Origin: Nymphaea colorata
Taxonomy: Eukaryota > Streptophyta > Magnoliopsida > Nymphaeales > Nymphaeaceae
Assembly (NCBI RefSeq): GCF_008831285.2
Contig: NC_045139.1
Location: forward strand, 33,083,706 to 33,143,705
Direction of reading: 5' to 3'
Length of the DNA: 60,000 nucleotides
Shown here: piece by piece, positions 21,981-32,371 of the stretch
How the letters are laid out: the number at the start of each line of letters is the position of its first letter
How positions within the stretch are numbered: position 1 is the stretch's first letter
Program-made: the position numbers and the translations under genes
The notes under the pieces: generated by a model
Told to the model about the DNA's origin: nothing
The model's database searches: none
Seen by the model: the letters and a program-made list of their open reading frames with translations, nothing else

Positions 21981-23812
21981 GTTTTTTTTTTTCTCTATGA
22001 TCTACCAATCTTAGGGTAAGATGGATTTTTTTAGAAGAAAAATAAGAAAAAGAAAAGAGAGAGAGAGAGAGAGAGAGAAAGATAGAAAAAGCAAGTGAAA
22101 GAGTGCAGGACAACTCTCTTCTGTGTGACTTCTGTTTGTGCTTTAGAGCATCGTAATCTTGTATTGCTGCTTTGCACTTCTTTTCACTGTGTGTTCGGCT
22201 AGATCTCACCTCTTGCTGTTTTTTGTGAGCTGCTGGGTTATGGCAGCTAGTCTTTTTTATCCTTTTATGGGTTTTTTATGCTTTGTATTCTCATTCTCTG
22301 GCCGATGTGCATAGCTAATAAAAGGAATGTGAGCCTAACTCCCAACATCTTCTATTGGAAGTGAAACAAAAAAGAAGTCTTATTCTAAGATTAATTTGGA
22401 AACATTAGTCCCATATGACCACCTAGCTTTTCCATTTTTTGTTGAAACTAGTACACAGATGTGCTCGACACGATTTAGAAAAAAATAACAAGCTAGCTTC
22501 GCATGCAAGTCAAATATTATGAGCCGATGGATTTAAAAATAGGTAAACTAAATTCTTTTATAAAACACAATCTATGCATCAGAATTTTTATTTTCATATA
22601 ACTTTGGACATTTGAATCTGATGCATATCCAAGGACAATTTTTGGAGGGGGAAAGAGTGTGTGTGCGCATGCATGTGTGTATAGAAAACAACAGCAGCTA
22701 CCAAACATTTATGTCAGGTGAGAATCATCATCAAGGTAGCCAATTCAAAAAAGATCAGAATAAGTTGCAAATATAAAAGTCGTTTTTCAATAACCAAAAC
22801 ACCCCTCAAAGAAAACAAGAAGGAAACTCATTTTCCTCTTTCTCTCGCTCCCCTCACTTTACGGGTATTTTGAACGCCCAAAGAAATAGTAATGTCCTTA
22901 TAATCTTCTAAGAATTAATGGCCCTTTGGTAGCTACTTGTCCATTTGATGTCTGGTCATACGTCAAAAGGATGTTACTTGTTCAAGAAATGTAGAATTAA
23001 AAAAGACAAATCATGTATTGTCGCTATGTAAATAAATTTTTATAAGGATTAAAAAATCATCAGCGCTAGCTGTACAGCCCATGTCCCATTTGTAGACTAA
23101 AATCTGGTTTTTGGTTTTCCTTATTCACAAATCCCCTGTCCATTTATGCAACCGGTTTTACAAAAAGAACTTGAAAAACTAGATGCTACAAACCAGCCAA
23201 CTCAAATTCCACGTTTAAAGATCTTTTAAGCTCGACTAGAATATTGCTAATACGTTTATCATAATGATATATAAAGAGAGAGACACACACACACACACCC
23301 CACTCACACACACACATTAAATAGTGTTCCCAAACTCTCTGTGTGCCGTCCTGTGTTCTGTCCTAAAAGACAATGACTTCACCACTTTTAACGGCATAAA
23401 CAGGACATTTCGATGCACTGATAACGATTTATGTTACTTGAATTTTTCACAAACCATGTAAAATTTTAAAGGTTCTTATTTGTAAAGTAAACTATGACTG
23501 CATCTAATAAATTATTTGCAACCTGATCACTTGCCAGAATGGTTTTACCGTTTTGGAGCAGGAAACACTGCGACACACCATCAAAAGGGGCATGCTAAAC
23601 TACCGGACGGTTTACTGTTAAAAATTGGGAAGAAACACAGAAAGTGGTATATGCAGCCAGTCTTCCTTCCGAAAAACAAATAACCCTCGAAAGAAACTGG
23701 CAATTAGAAATACAAAAGAAACATCCAATGTCATCTAATAAGTTCTCAAGGACATAACAATCTGTAATCAACTCTGCCGAAATAAAAGTTCTACCGGACC
23801 AACCTAAAACAT
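21981..23812. other. Intergenic with short microsatellites
   Basis: An AG run at about 22057-22078 and a CA run at about 23284-23316. The proteasome 3' UTR should occupy the right end of this interval on the minus strand. No other gene recognised. Confidence 0.55.
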
Positions 23813-26800
23813 TCAGGACGTGCTCTCTTTAGGCGGTTGTTTCTTCGCTGCTTCAGCAGCGGCCTTTTCCGCTTCAATTTCAGCCACAATGTCATCAATT
23901 TCAGATTCTTCCAGCTGTCGCAATCCCTTGTCTTTTGTCATGACAGCAATCTCTATGTTTTTCCCTCCACTCTCAACGACCTATATAATTAAAATTCCAC
24001 CAAAGATTTTAAGGTACTGTAATACACAATAGCTACATAAGTTGTCGGAGTGTCATTCATTCCCACATTACGAAAGAAAATAATCCCCAGAAAGAGAATT
24101 TAATGAACCAAGGCATGAATGAAATAGCTTTAACATTAGCTACTTGCATTAAGAGAAATATGAAAAGAAAAATGAAAAAAAAAAAAGGTAAAAAACTCCG
24201 TTACGGGTTTGTATATGGATCATTCAGATGAAAATGCCCTAAACATCAGAAGACACCAAATATCAACAGACAGTGGACACGGTGAAGAAAGACCAAATAA
24301 TACAGCGCAAAGGCTCAATATATGGAATCTGGGGCTCTAGTCGTAATACGCATACATCAGAATTTTCAAAAGGCAGTTGCGCTTGACTTTGGCAGCCTTT
24401 CAAAGCGATGTAGATAGATCAGGACTCAAAACCCTCGACTTTCGAAGTCCTCCCCTGTCTCAGCCAGCTAACAGTTTGCTAAATGCTATCCAATATGTGC
24501 ATTCCCCAAGCAGAAACTTAGGTAAGCCATACAGTCATCAACTCCAGCAAAATTGACATCAGGGCACATCTGAGCCACCGAGCAGGTTGGTGCACACATA
24601 TAATCTGCCAGAGATGGCAGTGTATTGACAATGAGCCCAAAGCCCCGATGAAGTGCTCTTCTGGCTGGGCTAAAAAGGGTAACAAATGCTAGCAGAACTC
24701 ACATTAGGCAACTACAAGCTTATAAATGAACTAGCATTTCTCCATCTTATGAGTTGTTAGTTGTTCCTGACAAGTCCTGGATATCAGTGATAATCTGATA
24801 TATAAAATCAGATTCAAATTCATAATACCAGGCATCTAATTTTTGTGTCAGACCAGGGTTCTGAATCCTCCCAAGTGTTTTCTCCATATTTAGGATAATG
24901 CAGAAAGGGCTACAGCAGGCAGGAAGGTGGGCCCAACCGTGATCCTACCAAAAAGCAAGGATGATAAACTAAATCAACCTATCAGGGGGTGAGGGACATC
25001 ACATGTGAAAGATTTGATCTTCCAATATTATTCTCTGATTTCCCTCTGCATCATGGATGCCTTCTTATCTGTACAAACCTAAGTCTGATGGGACCCTTCC
25101 ACCAGACAAAAGCTTTAGGACTGCCAAGGTGATGGACGTCCAGTCATCCATTAAGGCCTTAGGAGGGCAAAAAATTACAAACTACTAGAAAAGTGGAAAC
25201 TGACTCAGTAAAATATTCTTTATAGTATTCAGCAATTTAAGAATAATTATCCAGTATGATATTCAAGAACATTTACATATGTCCAGAATGAACATTTGGC
25301 AATAATCAAATTAACAAAACAAGATACTAGATGGCCCACTTCGGTACTGCGGCTAAGCAAATGCCAGTCCACCCACTCACCTAGCTAGGTGGGCATCCAA
25401 GCATGCCCTTCACCAAAAATATTACATCTAGCTTTTTGTTTCAACCGAATCTACCCCTAAACTGCATTAAATACATACCAGCTGAAGCTTTATGCACAGA
25501 ATTTCAACCACAAGGATTTCCAAATGTCTATAAACAAGCCATGTAAGTTAAGGATCAATCATCAAATATAGCTCATCAACATAAAATCACTAAAATAGGA
25601 CTGATGCCTTAGATTTTGGACATTAAACCCTCTTCCTTGTGCATGAGTACAGGGTATAGTCATACCATCATTTACATGTGTTTATAGAATGAGTAATGGG
25701 CAGCAACCTTGCTAAGGATCATGCCTTGTGAATTATCTTTCCTGTACGGCTGAACTGAGAAGGAAGCACAATACACTAACTCTCTAATTCATGAAATCCA
25801 ACCGATAATAAAACCAGAACTTGCTACAAAGTATAATAGAAAATCCTACTGAACCACATCAAGAGCCTTTTCTAGGACGACTTTTATGGAGGAAGTTGAC
25901 CTCCAACATATAATTAAAGCACGTGGTACCTTCACTGGTTACAACCTCAATTAGCATCATGCAATTAGCACATTTGACTAGATGGAATGCAAGTAGTGCA
26001 CTTTCCTAAAGGCTGAACTGAGAAGGAAGCACAATACACTAACTCTCTAATTCATGAAATCCAACCCATAATAAAACCAGAACTTGCTACAAAGTATAAT
26101 ATAAAGTCCTACTGAACCACATCAAGAGCCTTTTCTAGGACGACTTTTATGGAGGAAGTTGACCTCCAACATATAATTAAAGCATGTGGTACCTTCACTG
26201 GTTACAAGCTCAATTAGCATCATGCAATTAGCACATTTGACTAGATGCAATGCAAGTAGTGCACTTCACTAGCTGGATATGCTCCACTGCATCCAAGACT
26301 AACCAGAACATCAAAGTGAGACGCCCTAAATCTCAAAAATTTTTGTAATACCAGGTACAGCAAGTGGTACTCTAATGCTTCGACATCTAATCTCATAGCT
26401 AAGCTTTATATATAATGGTGACAGCAAGGGAAACTAGATGACTGCCACAAATATTGACATCAGTAATTCATCAATATTCCATGATATTAAGTGTGACATC
26501 CAGCCCATTCCCTTTCTCAGCAGTAAAGATATGTAATTTTTTTATTAAAGATAATTAAACTACCAATCTTACAAGAATCCTAAGAAAGAGCCCTGAAAAA
26601 AAAAATCATTTGCAGGAGAAGGAAGAACCACTAAATAGTAGAAATGGCTGAGATATGGCACAAAAAATAAAAAGTTTTCGGGGACAAATTCAAAAATCGA
26701 TTTAAATCAATTCATACAAAAAATTAAGTTAAATCAATTATTTTTCAAACATTTGTACTTTCATTTTTAAAAATTTACAAACATGTGACTTTTCTATTTT

Positions 26801-27957
26801 TAAAAGCTTAGTTTTAATCAAACTTTATATACAAATAAATATATATATGATATAAACATAAAATTTTTTAACTAATAAATGTATATACCATACAGTAAAT
26901 TATATCTATTTACAATTATAATAGGCTTCTATTGTCTCATTATTTTGAAAAAGAACATAAATTTAACGCTACTTCTACTTGATTTTAAACTGAACAGCAT
27001 CGTGAAGATTTTCTCATGTGAAAATTAAATGAATCTAAATCCATAATATGTAGCTTCAGTTGGTACTATCATAATCTGGAGTGAGAGAGGGGGGATGTAA
27101 TTCATACACTCCACAGTCCACATGTACCAATTATGTTTTTGACAAATATCTATTTCTCTGCTCTATTCACAAATCATAAGTAAAATCAAACAGTTTGGTG
27201 AGTTTATTGTGCAAATAATATCTACGTAGATGTATAGTTCATAATGGGGCATCTTCCTTGCAAAAATTTTAAATGCCTAACAAGAACAAGAAAGAATTTT
27301 CATCCACAAAGTTTCTGAAGTTGTTTCAGAAATGTCCACTAGGAAGTGGCAAAAGATCCCAGGAATTAAGTAGAAAGAAGGCTTCTGACCTGTCTACACT
27401 CACAAAGTAGGAATCTGAAATGTTCATGATCTTCTTATGCCGTACATTGGAGAAACAAGAATTTTCAGGCCAGCTTGACAAAGCATCACATCTTTTATCA
27501 ATATCTTGTGCTGGTACCATGTTATTTTTAGATAACTAAACATATTTGAGACCATCATTAGCTACCAAACACAACAAGCACAGATAATGGAACTTTAGAT
27601 CATAAATTAGTAAGCACTAAAGCATGCATACTTTAGAGCATAAAGTAGCACAATGAAATTGAACTTTGAGACCCTAGAAAATTAGAAATACAAATCCGCA
27701 TCCATACTACCACATATGGGAAGGATCAGCAAGTCCCTATTATCCTCATCATTCTGTCACCAAGTTTTCCATGTAGGTGTACACACGCACCCACAAGATT
27801 TGTCAAAATATGAGAACTCATGAACCTCACTTTAAGCCATCCAAGAATGGCTTACAATTTGTCACATCAAAAAGCAAAAAGCTTTTCAACTTTTATATGG
27901 TAGGCGGTACTTTTGATGTGGCATTAGGGCATAGATATATACATATATATACATATA

Positions 27958-27991
<34 letters not shown>

Positions 27992-28008
27992 GTATATATA
28001 TACATATA

Positions 28009-28057
<49 letters not shown>

Positions 28058-30882
28058 AAAAAAGGCAAAGGCACAGCTACTTGAGTGAAAAAATATAGTA
28101 ACTTACTTCAAGGAGAGCACGAACAGCGAGCTTAATGGTTTCTTGACCTGATGTCTCCTTATAGTTCTTTTCTAAGAATTCTCTCATGGAATTGGAGTTT
28201 CTCCCAGTGGCATTGGCTTTCCAGGCAGAGAAGGTTCCTGAAGGGTCAGTCTGATAGAGAGATGGCACACCTGTATAGGGGTCAAAGCCAACAATCAAGG
28301 TTGACAGTCCAAATGGTCTGACGCCACCACTTTGAGTATACTTTTGCTGAAGCCCGGCAATATATCGTGTGATATACTCAACAGTGACAGGATCCTCAAC
28401 TGTAAGTCTGTGACTTTGGCATTCAATGCGTGCCTTATTTATAAGAACCCGTGCATCTGCTTTCAGCCCAGCACATGCTAAAGCAATATGATCATCCAAA
28501 TTTACAATTTTTCTGACAGTTCTGGCAGAGAAGAAAAAGCAGAAAGTAAGCAATCAGGCATAAACAAGAGGCATGAATCATATGTGTATTCTCACGCTGT
28601 CTTGCAGAACAAGCATGCAAGAAAATATCATAGAAAAAAAACACCGTAACTTGTTTGCTGAAGTTTAAAGGAAAATACTGACATTGAATAATCAAACCAT
28701 TTATTAAACAATTCCCCATCTCCTGCTACTTCTCTCTCTCAAAATGTTTAATAAACAGACTCTTCACAGTGACTTTCCTCGATACCATTTTCTTTATCAC
28801 TATAGACAACTTTTTATAACTACCAAATCATTTTTCTCTTTACTCACAAATTTCTATCTATGTTTCCAATACAAGGTTCTTCAGTATTAAGGATGGCTAA
28901 CTTCCAAAGGCAACACATTCTTCATGTCAGAGAGAAGTATTTTCTTCAGGGTTTGTGCTTTTTAAGAACATTAAAAGCATCGGCGTCAGCCTGCAGAGCA
29001 TAGTATGTGTTTTTTCAGAATATTAGAAGCATTAGTGTCAGCCTGGCAGAGCCACATACTCTGAACACAAAACCAACTTCATATCAGTGATTGAGCGCAT
29101 CATCTAAATCCTCAGTAACTTGCACGTAAGCTTTTACAATGCACTTGACTTTGTCAAGCACAACCGAACAATGCCCAATAATTCCAGTCCATCCTCCTCC
29201 TCCACCAAAAGAGAAAAAAAGAGGACCACCACTTTGTGGCCCTTCCCCTCCCTTCTCTTAATTACCGTTAAACTTGTACTGTCTAGAAGTCAGGATCAAA
29301 TAGACAAACACACTTAGAAAAGGCTCTAAAGAAGAGATTTCAACAAAATTTTGGGCAAAGGCACGCTGAACTGAAAGCTGTGAACAAATCATATATTCTA
29401 TTGTCACAGCAAGAAATGTCAAGTGACCATTGATGCACCAAAAGGAAAATAATAACAATACCCGAAAAATAAATAAAACAAATCCTACACATGAAGCATA
29501 AAAGGCATACTCCATATGTGATAAATTTAGACAAGGTGTAAACCTTCAGTTGATCTGACAGAGATTTAAAGAGAGAATTTTTTAGGACAAACCAGCTGGT
29601 TTATTCCGGCAATAAGATTTAAGAACCACACCGGCCATATTGAACCCTATATTATGTTCCGAGTGGAAGGTCTAACTCACCGCAAGGTTTTTTTTAACCA
29701 CGTAACCGGTTTAATATGTTCATCATAGTAAAGCTGTCTAGTTGTACTTTAGTTGGCGACTGGCTAATAGCTTCCAAAAGTTTAGAAGTTTATAAGCTGT
29801 TGATGTCGGCACGGAGTATAAGCAAACAAAACAATATCAAATGGATAAAACCATGGCGACTAAAGTTGAACCGCTTAAGCGTCTACGTATAGTTCAATAT
29901 TCCCCAATGACCTATTCGACATATTAAACTAATTCCCACCAATTGCAGCAATCGAGATCTCTCTGTCCACGATGCAACTGATCTTCATTAAATTAACGCA
30001 AAGATTTTGTTTCGTTATAAACAAAACGAAAAGAACAGAAAGGGTATGTAAGCTACAGTGAACGACATCCATGAATGTTTCCAAAACTCATACGTGGAGA
30101 GAAATCCAGCAAAGCAAACAAAAAGGCAGAAAGGGACTAGCTACTCCTAATCTACCGCCAATCCGGAAGTGTATCCCCAGATCACCGAGTCAAAATTATA
30201 CTCCCAATTGCATTCTGTACAATGATAGTGGTCAAGCAGATGGCATCAAACCCAAAAAGGAGTAATTGATCAGCCACCTTCACAACCACGAACTGCCCCA
30301 AGTCAAGACTCCACATTCCACCAACCAGGAAGCAATAAACAAAAACGGCCAGCAAGCACAAAAGCTGTACATCAAAAGCATGGCCAGGTGAGCCACCAAA
30401 TCCAAATTGTCCACACTCATTCCCCAACCCGCACCTTCCCAAAATCCAAATTTTCTACCAACAAGCCCGATCTCAATTAGCATAAAGGGAAGAGAAAATT
30501 ACATATAAATGTCATGAAATTCGCTAGCGGAGTTAGGGCACCAAAAACAGTCCCCGGATCACTTGTAGTTTCTCACTCGGCGGCGAGGAGAGACCATCGA
30601 CAACGAGAACAACAGAAGAAAAGGATGGGAAAGGAGAAGAAGGATCGCGTCCACGAAGAGAAAATAGACAGGTTGAACAAGTACGGAAAACAAAAGAGGA
30701 GGAACGTACCGAGAGTCCTGGAGCTTGGCGGTAGATTTCTTCTCGACGCCGAGGACGATGGTGTCGGTGCCACGGACGCCGACGGCGGCGTTGCCCTTCC
30801 GGACGGCCTCGAGGGCGTACTCCACCTGGAAAAGGTGCCCGTCCGGCGAGAAAACCGTGATCGCGCGGTCGTACCTTGCCAT
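23813..30882 (-). CDS. PAD1: 20S proteasome subunit alpha type-7 (alpha4, PAD1), three exons
   Basis: Exons on the minus strand are 30882-30710, 28521-28107 and 23980-23813, encoding 251 aa. Arabidopsis PAD1 is about the same length. Junctions are CTCTCG|GTACGT...TGCCAG|AACTG (inside an Arg codon) and CTTGAA|GTAAGT...ATATAG|GTCGTT. Residues 1-30 hold the alpha-subunit signature [17 protein letters not shown], which forms the N-terminal gate segment. The Ntn-hydrolase fold follows, with conserved blocks [36 protein letters not shown] and [16 protein letters not shown]. The C-terminal tail is Glu/Ala/Lys-rich. Alpha subunits are non-catalytic and form the outer heptameric rings of the 20S core in cytosol and nucleus. 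Exon 1 is GC-rich, exons 2 and 3 much less so. Introns are long (2188 and 4126 bp). Identity is firm. The PAD1 versus PAD2 label is arbitrary outside Arabidopsis. Confidence 0.97.
24422..24471 (-). mobile_element. tRNA-like/SINE relic in PAD1 intron 2
   Basis: On the minus strand TAGCTGGCTGAG (A-box-like) is followed after about 26 bp by GGTTTTGAGTCC (B-box-like with one inserted base). No cloverleaf could be completed, so a decayed SINE or chance similarity remains possible. Confidence 0.3.
25748..26267. repeat. Tandem duplication, 263-bp period, two copies
   Basis: Copy 1 is 25748-26010 and copy 2 is 26011 to about 26267, both opening GGCTGAACTGAGAAGG. I count only about six or seven substitutions between them, so it is recent. 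It lies wholly in PAD1 intron 2 and does not touch splice sites. Confidence 0.95.
27941..28059. repeat. TA-rich satellite with about 51-bp higher-order unit and (TG)n end
   Basis: TACATATAATAT blocks recur at about 27950 and 28001, separated by AT runs and GTATATA, and end in a TG run. The tract stops about 40 nt before the exon 2 splice donor of PAD1 (28106-28101). Confidence 0.93.
28522..30709 (-). other. PAD1 intron 1 (2188 bp)
   Basis: Donor GTACGT, acceptor TCTCTGCCAG. Contains a local imperfect duplication near 28965-29062 (AxxATTAxAAGCATxxGxGTCAGCCTG twice). No gene recognised. Confidence 0.9.
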
Positions 30883-31248
30883 CCTGCCTGCTCTTCTCTC
30901 TCTCTCCCTCTTTCGCCTTTCTGCTCTCTTCCCTCTCCCTTGGCAGCAAGAGTGCTTAGAAGGGGAACCGAAAATGATGCAAACTTGGGCTGCAAGGCTT
31001 TCTGGCGAGCGGCGGCCTGCTCGCCTGTATCAAGCAGATCCAGGGCTCGATCCGTATCTGATATCTATATAATGGATCTAAAACTCGAATTTTAACTCAC
31101 TGACTCGAGATCCTCAATCTGCCTTTAACAGCTTTAGTTTCAATCTTAAAGGAATGTATGAATCATAACAATAAATCTGGCTTACAAATTATTGAAGATA
31201 TTTCACGATAAGACTAAATATTTGAAATGTTACAAACAGATTATAGCT

Positions 31249-31455
31249 GGTATTTGGTAAGAATAATACGGTGTTATTGAAACATATATGCTTGAAACAA
31301 CGCACACAATGTTTTCATTTCAGAAAAATAATGTGTTTATAAATATCGATTTTAGATTTAGCAACTAGACATGTTCTTTCAAAACAGAAATATAGTGTTC
31401 TTGAGATATATGTTGTAGAAACATGTACACACAACGTTCTTCTCATCAAATGGCC
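31249..31455. mobile_element. TIR-type MITE, about 207 bp
   Basis: Left GGTATTTGGTAAGAA and the complement of the right end, GGCCATTTGATGAGAA, form imperfect inverted termini. The interior repeats GTTCTT and ACATxTTCTT phrases. A copy of almost the same length lies in the kinase gene at 42367-42570. No target duplication visible. Confidence 0.5.
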
Positions 31456-31537
31456 TTTGTCAAACTTGAGTTAGAGGTCCGATTGGATTTCGAACCAAGA
31501 AAAAAGGATTTTTAGCTTTTCGGGATATGTATGGTAA

Positions 31538-31770
31538 AATATTTGATACGAGGAACATTGTGTTCTTAAGGTGGATGTTTTAATTGTTTTTTAGATATGT
31601 CTTAAAAGAACACCATGTTCTTGTTTTAAGAAATATGATGTGATCATAAATGTTGTCATTGGATACAACAACCAAACATTGGACATCGTAACAAAATGTT
31701 CTTTATAACATGAACTTAGTGCTTTTGGAATGTACGTTCCACCAACTTGTATTTTAATAACACGATGTTC
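31538..31770. mobile_element. Second, decayed copy of the GTGTTCTT-type MITE
   Basis: ATTTGATACGAGGAACATTG then GTGTTCTT closely resembles the left end of the 42367 copy (GTGTTTGAGAAGAACATTG). The right end is poorly preserved, ending near CGATGTTCTCT. Confidence 0.4.
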
Positions 31771-32371
31771 TCTACTCTTTAATCATTCGATACTCCAGTT
31801 TATGACTAGACAATACACAACATATATTCACAAAATAGATTTATATAGTAATGCGTGTTAAAATGTTAAATCACTAAAAGGAGGATTCGTGGCCAATTTC
31901 GATCGGTTGGATGATTTAAGTTTCTTTGGTAAAACCATCTTTAATTGTAGAATTATAGAAATATATATGAACATTGTTTGTAAATTATTTTACAAACTCA
32001 AGCCAGTATCTACAATTGCCACATACAAAAGTAAGGTGCGAGTTTCTATATGTTACATTCCAGGCGCTTAATTGCACAACTCTCGTCCAATTACATGACA
32101 TTCAAAAACCGCAAGGTTCATGCAGAGGGAATGGCGAAAGGACGAAACTCCGCGTGTCAAAAGGGCGGAGGGACGGCGGCCGTTCTTCTTATCGCCGTCG
32201 CTGCCGCCAAAACCAGACTATTTACACATCCTACACAGTCACACGCGATCTCAAACCTCAAAGCATTCAGTTTCATTTTTGGTGTTGGGAAAAAAGGATG
32301 GTTACTGACGATGAATCGGTGGTGATGACCAGTTGCTAGGATTGCCACAAACGCTTCTGTTGCGTGGGTTC

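Larger units (their letters stand above)
23981..28106 (-). other. PAD1 intron 2 (4126 bp)
   Basis: Acceptor ATTATATAG and donor GTAAGT. It carries a 263-bp tandem duplication, a possible tRNA-like relic, a 14-nt palindrome CACCTAGCTAGGTG (25378-25391) and a TA-rich satellite close to the donor. No open frame with protein similarity seen. Confidence 0.9.
30883..32371. other. Intergenic: PAD1 promoter and histidine kinase 3' flank
   Basis: Next to the PAD1 ATG is a CT-rich 5' leader (about 30890-30945). On the minus strand TTATATA (31072-31066) could be a TATA box, about 185 bp from the ATG. The middle holds a transposon-like repeat pair (31249-31770). The kinase 3' UTR lies at the right end. 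Both genes run leftwards, so they are head-to-tail. Confidence 0.6.

Noticed and set aside
21844-22209. 121-codon minus-strand frame with Ser/Leu/Phe runs
   Set aside because: It is produced by a GA/CT microsatellite and transposon-like sequence, with no domain.
27777-28074. Frames rich in Tyr-Ile repeats on both strands
   Set aside because: Translation of TA/CA microsatellites inside PAD1 intron 2.
30514-31095. 193-codon plus-strand open frame
   Set aside because: It is antisense to PAD1 exon 1 and its leader. GC-rich coding sequence often leaves long antisense frames, and no domain is visible.
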